This document shows, in pieces, positions 1 to 6,284 of a stretch of 7,842 nt of DNA (positions are counted from its first letter, which is position 1; every line of letters starts with the position of its first letter). The position numbers were made by a program, and so were the translations under genes. The DNA comes from Myxococcales bacterium (GTDB taxonomy: Bacteria > Myxococcota > Polyangia > Fen-1088), in the NCBI GenBank assembly GCA_003153875.1, contig PMBY01000476.1:1-7842 (forward strand), read 5' to 3'. Under the pieces are notes generated by a model. It did no database searches. It had not been told where the DNA came from and saw only the letters and a list, made by a program, of their open reading frames with translations.

Positions 1-1568
1 CCCGGGCCGGTCAGCGCGATGGAAGCACTGGGATCGTCCTCCGCCCCGGGAGCCAGCGTGCTTTCGTTCTCCGCCCAGGCCAGCCGCGGCGGAGTCTCTC
101 CCGAAAGCCGCAGAGCCCACACCGTGCTGGTGCCCAGCTTGACGCTGACGATGCGCACACCCGGGAAGGGTTCGTTCGGGGTGGCCTCCATGCGTTGGGT
201 TTCGCCCTGGTCCACGGTGCGGTACTGATAGGCGTATTCCAGGTCGCGCGAAGAATCGTTGGTCCAGGGATCGAGGCCTTCTTTGACCTCGTCACCGTTG
301 TTGATGCCATCCTGGTCGCTGTCGATCAACCGATCATCGACCAGAGGGTTGCTGCCCAGACGAACTTCCACCAGATCGGGTATTCCATCGCGATCGGAGT
401 CGGCCAGATAGGGCTCGGTACGCAGGATGGCTTCCTCGCAATCGCTGAGGCCATCGAGATCATGGTCGGCCAGAAGGTCGGTCACATTGGCGCAGGCTTT
501 GAATGTTCCCGGCACCAGAGGATCGAACTCGCTCCCGGTCGCGGCCAAGTGGGCCTCGATGCCATCTCCTACCCCGTCGCCGTCGGTGTCGGGATTCAAG
601 GGGTCGGTACCGAGCCTGGCTTCTTCATCGTCGGACAGCCCATCACCGTCGCTGTCCGCCACGGGTCCCGAACCGCGCAGGAGGGCGTTGCCGTTCATGA
701 CCGCGATTTCGCGCAGGACCAGGCGGCTTCCTGGCTGGGCCACGTCCACGGCTAGAAAATCCAGCGTGGCGGGTGTCTGTTGCACCTGTTGCCCTAGCCC
801 GGCACGGGCCATGTCTCCCAGAACATCCAGCGCCCGCTGGTCCGTGCTGAGTGCGAACGTGTGGAAGATGAGATCCTGTCCGCCATGATCGCGCACATAG
901 CTGCGCAGATCCGCGACGGTATTGCCGTAGAGCAGGCGTTCGCAGTCTGCCGGCGCCGGCGTGATGGTGCTACAGAAGCTGGCCGTGAATGCAGTCTGAC
1001 ACGCAGGGCTGCCCGGAGTGAGGTTCTCTGAAACGCACCAGGGGATCGGCATGGCCGGCGTGGGCGGCCCTGCGGCCACGAATAGCACCGCGTACCGTGT
1101 GCGGCTGCGTATTCCCGGATCCGAGGCCAGCAAGTCATCCTCGATAATGGTGGAGAGCACGCGCAGGGTATCGAGGTAGTTGCGCTGCGCCTGTCCCAGG
1201 CTGGCGGCCATGGCTTCCAGTGCCGCATCGATTTGCACCGAATCGGAAGAGAACCCCGGAAAGAGTGTCCGGGCCTGCGCCCCTATCAGCAGCAGCGAGA
1301 CCGCCTGGTTGGGATCACGGTGGCGTCCCAAGAACGCACTCAAGGCCGCGAAGCGGTGGCCCGCGGGATCTCCCTCGGCCATGGCGCCGGTCCCGTCCAT
1401 GACCACCACGGTCTTCTGCGGGAACGCGATCGCTGCAGGATCGTCGGTACAAAGGTCGCCTTCGAACGAGATGCGGTTGGCCAGATTGGGTGTGTAGCCC
1501 TTGCCATACAGGCTGGCGTCCGTACACGCCGCGCCCAGGGCCAGCAAGAGAAGGGTTGGCCTCTTCAC
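1..1568 (-). CDS. VWA-like domain and TSP3-repeat lipoprotein C, MIDAS degenerate (C-terminus outside window)
   Basis: The start is GTG 1568, six bases after GGAGG and overlapping the upstream stop (GTGA). The frame stays open to base 1, giving 522 residues. A Leu-rich signal peptide ends in GAAC (Cys15), an imperfect but plausible lipobox. The mature start, CTDASLY, matches CSEASLY of paralogue B. The VWA-like domain covers about residues 50-285, but the metal site is changed: DGTGA (58-62) replaces DxSxS, Arg129 stands where B has Thr146, and AlaAla 165-166 stands where B has SerAsp 182-183. Spacing between the last two sites is 37 residues in A, B and C. Four Cys (178, 190, 199, 209) follow in an insertion. 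Five TSP3-like repeats lie at 305-435 (DSDGDGLSD, DTDGDGVGD, DHDLDGLSD, DSDRDGIPD, DSDQDGINN). The visible C-terminal part lacks the CY motif shared by A and B. It is probably a structural or non-metal-binding partner of the other two (inference). Confidence 0.88.
   Translation of the reverse strand, partial: MKRPTLLLLALGAACTDASLYGKGYTPNLANRISFEGDLCTDDPAAIAFPQKTVVVMDGTGAMAEGDPAGHRFAALSAFLGRHRDPNQAVSLLLIGAQARTLFPGFSSDSVQIDAALEAMAASLGQAQRNYLDTLRVLSTIIEDDLLASDPGIRSRTRYAVLFVAAGPPTPAMPIPWCVSENLTPGSPACQTAFTASFCSTITPAPADCERLLYGNTVADLRSYVRDHGGQDLIFHTFALSTDQRALDVLGDMARAGLGQQVQQTPATLDFLAVDVAQPGSRLVLREIAVMNGNALLRGSGPVADSDGDGLSDDEEARLGTDPLNPDTDGDGVGDGIEAHLAATGSEFDPLVPGTFKACANVTDLLADHDLDGLSDCEEAILRTEPYLADSDRDGIPDLVEVRLGSNPLVDDRLIDSDQDGINNGDEVKEGLDPWTNDSSRDLEYAYQYRTVDQGETQRMEATPNEPFPGVRIVSVKLGTSTVWALRLSGETPPRLAWAENESTLAPGAEDDPSASIALTGP
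264..656 (-). repeat. Five TSP3-like calcium-binding repeats in protein C
   Basis: Residues 305-435 hold DSDGDGLSD, DTDGDGVGD, DHDLDGLSD, DSDRDGIPD and DSDQDGINN. The Asp ladder is kept in most copies, so calcium binding is likely even though the VWA metal site of this protein is lost. Confidence 0.86.
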
Positions 1569-2542
1569 GGCACGCCTCCATCGCGGCGGATCCCGGGAGG
1601 CCCACGCAAGATGGCGCCCGAGCGGCCCACGATCCACACATCGCTATCAGAGGCCGCGTAGATGCTTATCAGCCAGCGATTGTCGGGCGTGGGGATGGTG
1701 GTGGGGGGAGCCTGCCCGCCCGGCAATTTTGCTACGAAACCCTCGTGCCCGACCACCCAGACGTCGCCACCGACCACAGCCACCCCGCGCAGGAAGACCG
1801 GAGGCAGGCCTGTGACCTGGTTGGCATTGCCCGCCGACCAGGAAATGAAGCCTCCTTCTACGCCCACGAAATAGGCGCCGGATCCTGCGCGGGTCGCCCC
1901 GGCCAGCAGTTTCAGATAACCGGGAATGGAGACCGCGCTGATGCTCTTTGCGCTAATGTTGATGGTTGAAACCACGCCCATTCCGCCGATGACCTGCAGG
2001 CCAGCGTCGGTGTTCGTGATCGCGTAGTAGTTGTCTTTGCAGGAGTGGTAGTTCTGTGTGCAGACGTTGGGAATGAGGCTCCATACGCCGGCGGTCGCAG
2101 CCAACACAACCCCCTGCTCGCCCACGGCGCAAGCCGAGGTGTCGTCAGCCCACACAGCACTGAGCACGGCGTCCGTGAGAGGCGCTTCGGCAGTCCACAC
2201 GCCGTCTTGCCGCCGCAGGATCGTCCCTTGCTCGCCCACGGCATAGGCCAGGTTGTCGCCCGCCACTGCAACGCCGCGCAGGTTGGCGGTGGTGCCGCTC
2301 TCCTCGCGCAGCAGGGCCGTCCCGTCCCAATGCAAGATGGTGCCTTGGTCTCCGACGACCAAAACATTCTCAGCGGAACTACCCGACACAGCGTTGAAGT
2401 TGGTTGGCCCCGTGCCTGCGTCCACCTCTTGCCACAGCGAAGCCAGCGAATCGGGGCTGGCATCGCCGCGCGAAGCGATGGTGACCCGATCGCAGGCCGT
2501 GGCGGCCACAACCAGCAGGGAGATAGGGAAGACGACGCGCAT
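1565..2542 (-). CDS. Ycf48/BNR-like seven-repeat beta-propeller lipoprotein
   Basis: This is a 325-residue protein from ATG 2542. A TTG at 2554, four codons upstream and abutting the previous stop, is an alternative start. I prefer ATG because it gives a compact signal peptide, MRVVFPISLLVVAATAC, with lipobox ATAC (Cys17) and Asp at +2. Seven repeats about 40 residues apart carry a 'V-G-x-x-G-x-(I/V/F)-(L/I)' core: VGDQGTIL (63), VGEQGTIL (102), VGEQGVVL (140), a weak IGGMGVV (185), VGVEGGFI (226), VGHEGFV (264) and VGRSGAIL (305). This resembles Ycf48-like and BNR/Asp-box propellers, so a seven-bladed propeller is predicted. It should be an envelope protein-protein interaction platform with no visible catalytic residues. 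Three Cys (138, 161, 168) lie around repeats 3-4. Neither start has a good Shine-Dalgarno match, unlike the neighbouring genes, so translation may rely on reinitiation. The stop overlaps the start of VWA gene C by 4 nt. Confidence 0.87.
   Translation of the reverse strand: MRVVFPISLLVVAATACDRVTIASRGDASPDSLASLWQEVDAGTGPTNFNAVSGSSAENVLVVGDQGTILHWDGTALLREESGTTANLRGVAVAGDNLAYAVGEQGTILRRQDGVWTAEAPLTDAVLSAVWADDTSACAVGEQGVVLAATAGVWSLIPNVCTQNYHSCKDNYYAITNTDAGLQVIGGMGVVSTINISAKSISAVSIPGYLKLLAGATRAGSGAYFVGVEGGFISWSAGNANQVTGLPPVFLRGVAVVGGDVWVVGHEGFVAKLPGGQAPPTTIPTPDNRWLISIYAASDSDVWIVGRSGAILRGPPGIRRDGGVP
1575..1579 (-). promoter_or_regulatory. Ribosome binding site for VWA gene C
   Basis: GGAGG on the minus strand lies six bases before GTG 1568, inside the last codons of the propeller gene. 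With the GTGA stop/start overlap, it fixes the non-ATG start and indicates coupled translation. Confidence 0.8.
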
Positions 2543-2554
2543 GGGAACTTGCAA

Positions 2555-4660
2555 TTAGTGGGCGATCCCGGCAGGGCACAGGTTCTTCGCCTTGCAGAAG
2601 CAACCGCAGGTGTCCGGGCCCATTTCAGAACAGGAAGCGGGACAGCCGGGATTCACGGTCTTGAGGCGGAATTGGTAGCGGCCGGTGGCCGCAAAGTCCC
2701 AATCATCGGCACCAAGGTCGCGGACCTGTAGGTAGTAGCGATAGTCCACCGGGCCTGCGTCATCCGGCGCCCCGAACAGCTTGGAGGCAAAGGAGCATTC
2801 CGTGCAATCCCCGTCCCCGAACACGTCGGTGACAGGCGCCGGCGTGGGAACCGTACCAGTGTAGGTCCAACTTTCGTGCAGGGTCAGATCCTCGTTGCGC
2901 ATGAAGAACACCGGCTGCACCGGCGAGGGTCCAGGTTGGACATATTCGAAAACCAGACCGCAGTCTTGGCCCGGACAGGGATGCGAGAACCAATACCAAT
3001 CCTCGTCGCTCTGATAGGAAATGGAGCCGGTGATGCTGGTGCCCGCCTTGATCTGCGCCGTGATGTCCTTGGCCCGGGCCTTGTTGGGCTCCAGGTTGGT
3101 GGCTTGGATGGGATAGGGGTTATAGAAGTTGTTGCGAGCGGCGGGATCAGCACTGGCGTCCCCGCTATCGGGTTCGGGCGCCACGCGCACGTCCAGGGTG
3201 TAGGGAACATTGGGGTCGTACTGGTCGTCCTTGTTGTCGTGTACGATCACATAGACGGGACCGGCGTTGAAGATCGGTTGCGCGGTCTGTATGAGATTGC
3301 TCCCGTCGGCTTGCGTCTTCATGACCCCGCCCGTCGAGAAGAGCGTTACGCCGCAGGCGCTCTGTCCTGGGCTATCAGGCAAAGCCAGGCACAGATTCGC
3401 TGCTACGCACTGCCGGCACGCCGTGGTGGTGCAGGCCCCGGTCGTTGCATTCACGCACTTGTGTGACCACTCGCAATCGTCATCCTCTGTGCAGACCACC
3501 TTCATTACGCTGCAATCCGTATCGGTCTTGCACGGGCTGGCAGGGTGCGCCTCCACGATGTCCAAAGACAGAGCCATCGCGGTCGTGGGAATCCTTACCT
3601 TGGCCTCGACCACGCCGGGGGCGCTGGTGGCACGCAAGAAGAAGACGTCGCGGTCCCCACGCGACCCGATGTATCCAGTCTGGGTCTTGAAGGTGGCGGC
3701 CGCGCCATTGTAGGCGGCTGCACAAGGCGACCCAGCACCCGCCAGGCAGGTCGCGGTCGCGGGGGTGTCGTTGCGAACGGGAATTTCGTTCGCATCTTTT
3801 TCGGCTCGGCCACCCAGGGTCACCGTGTATCCTGCCTCGGGGCGATGATCGGGGACCGAGCCCTCGACATAACCGAACGTGACGAACAGGGTTCCGGCTG
3901 CGGGCGCGGGCTGTGTGAGATCCATGGGCACAGCCGCAGGTGGCACCTGGCCCGTGCCCAGCACCTTGCCCGAGCTGTCGGCGATCTGGTAGGTCAGCAC
4001 CGCCTTGGCCGTCGCCGGGTTGTTCACCTGGAAGACCAAGATGCTGTCCGTGGCGGCCAGAGTGACCGCATAGACGTCGGTGTCTCCCACATACGAGATG
4101 AAGCCGGGCAGGCCGTCGGCCGGCTTGGCCAGGGCGGCCGTGCCGTTGGGTTCGTGGGTGTCGGGATCCACGGCCGGCGTGGCCTGCAGAACGTAGAAGT
4201 TCATGTTGTCGAAGGCGGCGTTGCTCGCATCGCTCACGCGCAGAACGTAGCGTCCAGGCTGGGGAATCGCGAAGGTGGTGACCACCGCGCTCGCGCCGTC
4301 GTTGGCGTTGGTGTCGCTGGCCACCGCGCCCGGCACCTCGGTCACGCCGTCCGCTTCGAGCAGACGGACCTGCAGGCTGACCTTGGTCACGGACGAGGGA
4401 TAAGTCAGGCTGACGTCGAGGAGATTCATGCCTGGACCGACGTCGATAGAATAGAAATCCTGATCGCCACGCGGACAGATCTGGCCGGACGCCTTGGCGC
4501 CGGGCTGCAAGGCAATGGCGCTGTCGCCGCCTTTTGAATCGTCGAGCACGCACCCACTTGCCGACACCGCGGCATCGACCGTCCCGTTGCTCTTCTTCGA
4601 GCTGTCGCAACCGATCATTGCCAGCGTGACACTAAGGAACCACGCAGTCGCGATTCGCAT
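2555..4660 (-). CDS. Multi-PPC-module, Cys-rich lipoprotein
   Basis: This 701-residue protein starts at ATG 4660, six bases after GAGGAGG. The first 29 nt overlap the end of VWA gene B in another frame. A signal peptide ends in the lipobox MIGC (Cys18), followed by Asp at +2 and a polar linker. Four beta-sandwich modules resembling bacterial pre-peptidase C-terminal (PPC) domains can be traced by their 'GD.D.Y/F' signatures: GDQDFYSIDV (65-74), GDTDVYAVTL (192-201), GDRDVFFLRA (335-344) and SDEDWYWFSH (551-560). Module boundaries are approximate. Module 3 is split by a ten-Cys insertion at 377-436, and the protein ends in a six-Cys cluster at 673-695. PPC modules usually sit beside secreted peptidases, but I see no protease motif here, so a binding or scaffold role is more likely. 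Both Cys clusters imply disulfides and export. Its place inside a VWA lipoprotein operon suggests a shared envelope complex (inference). Confidence 0.88.
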   Translation of the reverse strand: MRIATAWFLSVTLAMIGCDSSKKSNGTVDAAVSASGCVLDDSKGGDSAIALQPGAKASGQICPRGDQDFYSIDVGPGMNLLDVSLTYPSSVTKVSLQVRLLEADGVTEVPGAVASDTNANDGASAVVTTFAIPQPGRYVLRVSDASNAAFDNMNFYVLQATPAVDPDTHEPNGTAALAKPADGLPGFISYVGDTDVYAVTLAATDSILVFQVNNPATAKAVLTYQIADSSGKVLGTGQVPPAAVPMDLTQPAPAAGTLFVTFGYVEGSVPDHRPEAGYTVTLGGRAEKDANEIPVRNDTPATATCLAGAGSPCAAAYNGAAATFKTQTGYIGSRGDRDVFFLRATSAPGVVEAKVRIPTTAMALSLDIVEAHPASPCKTDTDCSVMKVVCTEDDDCEWSHKCVNATTGACTTTACRQCVAANLCLALPDSPGQSACGVTLFSTGGVMKTQADGSNLIQTAQPIFNAGPVYVIVHDNKDDQYDPNVPYTLDVRVAPEPDSGDASADPAARNNFYNPYPIQATNLEPNKARAKDITAQIKAGTSITGSISYQSDEDWYWFSHPCPGQDCGLVFEYVQPGPSPVQPVFFMRNEDLTLHESWTYTGTVPTPAPVTDVFGDGDCTECSFASKLFGAPDDAGPVDYRYYLQVRDLGADDWDFAATGRYQFRLKTVNPGCPASCSEMGPDTCGCFCKAKNLCPAGIAH
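2576..2644 (-). other. C-terminal six-Cys cluster of the PPC-module lipoprotein
   Basis: Six Cys at residues 673, 677, 685, 687, 689 and 695 close the protein, including the dense CGCFC. A disulfide-bonded knot is likely. A metal-binding role cannot be excluded from sequence alone. Confidence 0.65.
3353..3532 (-). other. Ten-Cys insertion within PPC module 3
   Basis: Residues 377-436 of the PPC-module lipoprotein contain ten Cys (377, 383, 390, 396, 402, 410, 415, 418, 424, 436), starting CKTDTDC and including DDDCEWSHKC and ACRQC. The spacing is like small disulfide-rich modules common in myxobacterial secreted proteins. It interrupts the beta-sandwich between SLDIVEAHP and the strand leading to YVIVHDN. 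Confidence 0.7.
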
Positions 4661-6284
4661 CGAACACCTCCTCGCTCGGCGTGGGACCGAACGCCTTCTT
4701 GAATGCAGTCATGGGAATAACCATCTGCCCCGACGCCGGCGTCTTGACCTCGGGGTCGCGCCGGTAGCGGGGCCGCACACACCCGACCTGGTGGTTGCCG
4801 AAATCGTCGGGAGAATCGGCGGGGGCCGAGGCCACGCGGAAAAGCACGGTGTTGGTCCCTTCGGGCAGTCCCATGGCCGTGCCAGTGGGAGTCAGGGTGA
4901 TATTGCTGACCGAGAACTCGTAGCAAAGGCGTCCAGGAAGGGCGCGATCGCCGCGCAACAAGCTGATGCTGGTGCGGTAGGCGATGCGTGAGAAATCCGC
5001 CACGTCGTTGCGCAAGGGATCGGTGTGAGCCTGCAGCTCGATGCCGTTGCGCGCGCCATCGAAGTCCGCATCGTAGAGCGTATCGGCGGCTGCCGGGTTG
5101 GTCCCCATGCGCACCTCCACGTCGTCGGGGAAGCCATCGCCGTCCGAATCGATGAGACGGGAATTCGTGCCGAAGTAGCGCTCTTCGCAATTGAGCAATC
5201 CATCGCCGTCGTCGTCGAGGCGATCGGTGGCCATGCGGCAATCGGCATCGCCCGAGAACAGCGGATCGAATCCGGCATTGCTCTGACGAACTTCCAGCAG
5301 GTCCGAGAACCCGTCGCCATCCGTGTCCGCCATTGCGGATGAGGTTCCCGCCAATTCCTCCTCGGCGTCCGAAAGACCGTCCCCGTCGGTGTCGACCACG
5401 GTTTCGCCACCGACCGCCAAGGCATTCAGGTTCATGGCGACCAGTTGCTTGAGTGCGAAGGTGCGCATGAACGACGTGAAATCGATGTAGAAGAGATTGA
5501 TGCTCTGGGTGGCGTCGAAGGCGCGATAGGTGCCCCCGGCCAAGTTGGCCATGCCCGCGAGCAGTTCCTTAGCCTCCAGTTGCACCGAGTCTGGCGTGTT
5601 TGGGGCCGACAGATAGACCGTGTGCAAGGCGATCTCGGCCAGGCGCTGCTGTTTCTGCAGGCCGGCGATGTTGAGCACGGCCAGGCGAATGTCGTCGGGC
5701 ATGCCATGCTCCACGCTGCGCGGGGAGGGCAAGCCGTCCGATATGAACACCACCACGTAGCGCGCGCGGCTGCGTGCCGTCGCATCCAGGGCGATCATGT
5801 CCTGCTGGAGCATCTCGTAGGCGGTTTCCAGCGCGCCGACGTAGTTGGTCTCGCCCACGCCGACGTTGAGCGCAGGCAAGCGCAGCTTGACCTCGTCGCT
5901 GGAAGCGGTGAAGCCACCCAGCTGCCCGCTGCTGTCGCGGGTTTCGATGGCGACGCTGCTTTGAAAAGTGATAAGCCCGTACTCCACGCCGTTTCCCGCA
6001 GGATAGGTATTGAGGATCTCCTCCACCGCGCTGGCCCGGCGGGTAAAGCAGGCCGCCTGCGCGCAAGGATTGGGCATGGGATCCGTGACGTTCATGCTCT
6101 GCGAGATGTCGACGATGAAGAGGATGCGCACGGGAAACTCGGCGGGCTGTGGAACCTCGGTGCAGAACTGACCGTGCACGGTCAACCGGTCGTCACGAAC
6201 TTCGGGTTGGTGTTTCACCGGGTACAGCGACGCCTCGGAACAGGCAACCAGCCACACAGCCCCAAGGGCACCTTGCCAGCGCAC
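4632..6284 (-). CDS. VWA domain and TSP3-repeat lipoprotein B
   Basis: This 550-residue protein starts at GTG 6284, directly after the TAG of the gene upstream, with GGAGG seven bases before it. A short signal peptide ends in the lipobox LVAC (Cys15), so a lipid-anchored envelope protein is expected. The VWA domain spans about residues 53-280 with an intact MIDAS: DISQS at 59-63, Thr146 in GETNYVG and Asp183 in FISDG. Five TSP3-like repeats lie at 298-423 (DTDGDGLSD, DTDGDGFSD, DDDGDGLLN, DSDGDGFPD and the degenerate DADFDGARN). The C-terminal domain, 435-550, carries three Cys (454, 502, 547) at positions shared with paralogue A. Of the three VWA paralogues here it is the simplest, with no Cys-rich insertion after the SDG motif. 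Family knowledge points to cation-dependent ligand binding stiffened by a calcium-loaded stalk. The ligand is unknown. Ser at position +2 after the lipid Cys would favour the outer membrane under the E. coli sorting rule. Confidence 0.92.
   Translation of the reverse strand: MRWQGALGAVWLVACSEASLYPVKHQPEVRDDRLTVHGQFCTEVPQPAEFPVRILFIVDISQSMNVTDPMPNPCAQAACFTRRASAVEEILNTYPAGNGVEYGLITFQSSVAIETRDSSGQLGGFTASSDEVKLRLPALNVGVGETNYVGALETAYEMLQQDMIALDATARSRARYVVVFISDGLPSPRSVEHGMPDDIRLAVLNIAGLQKQQRLAEIALHTVYLSAPNTPDSVQLEAKELLAGMANLAGGTYRAFDATQSINLFYIDFTSFMRTFALKQLVAMNLNALAVGGETVVDTDGDGLSDAEEELAGTSSAMADTDGDGFSDLLEVRQSNAGFDPLFSGDADCRMATDRLDDDGDGLLNCEERYFGTNSRLIDSDGDGFPDDVEVRMGTNPAAADTLYDADFDGARNGIELQAHTDPLRNDVADFSRIAYRTSISLLRGDRALPGRLCYEFSVSNITLTPTGTAMGLPEGTNTVLFRVASAPADSPDDFGNHQVGCVRPRYRRDPEVKTPASGQMVIPMTAFKKAFGPTPSEEVFDANRDCVVP
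4667..4673 (-). promoter_or_regulatory. Ribosome binding site for the PPC-module lipoprotein
   Basis: GAGGAGG on the minus strand lies six bases before ATG 4660. It encodes part of the Glu-Glu-Val stretch near the end of gene B, so the downstream gene's start signal is buried in coding sequence. It supports the start that gives a 29-nt gene overlap. Confidence 0.8.
5016..5393 (-). repeat. Five TSP3-like calcium-binding repeats in protein B
   Basis: Residues 298-423 hold four good DxDGDG cores and a fifth degenerate one (DADFDGARN). The order and spacing match those in A and C. Repeats 2 and 3 are separated by a longer linker with FDPL and a Cys. Confidence 0.87.

Noticed and set aside
264..656. 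GC-rich 'ccgtcgc.gtc' words recurring on the plus strand, like a DNA repeat array or CRISPR
   Set aside because: The words are irregularly spaced and diverged, and coincide with DxDGDG codons in three genes. There is no direct-repeat/spacer structure.
195..755. Plus-strand frame with repeating Val-Gly/Ile-Gly pattern, like a hexapeptide-repeat protein
   Set aside because: The periodicity is the reverse complement of the Asp-rich TSP3 codons of gene C, not an independent repeat protein.
3545..4537. Long plus-strand open frame (330 codons) opposite the PPC gene
   Set aside because: Antisense shadow: Gly/Arg/Val-rich composition, no motifs, and the minus-strand frame has a signal peptide, RBS and domain signatures.
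3480..4610. Same-strand alternative frame of 376 codons inside the PPC gene
   Set aside because: Arg/Gly/His-rich composition typical of a shifted high-GC frame. The real frame encodes four recognisable modules.
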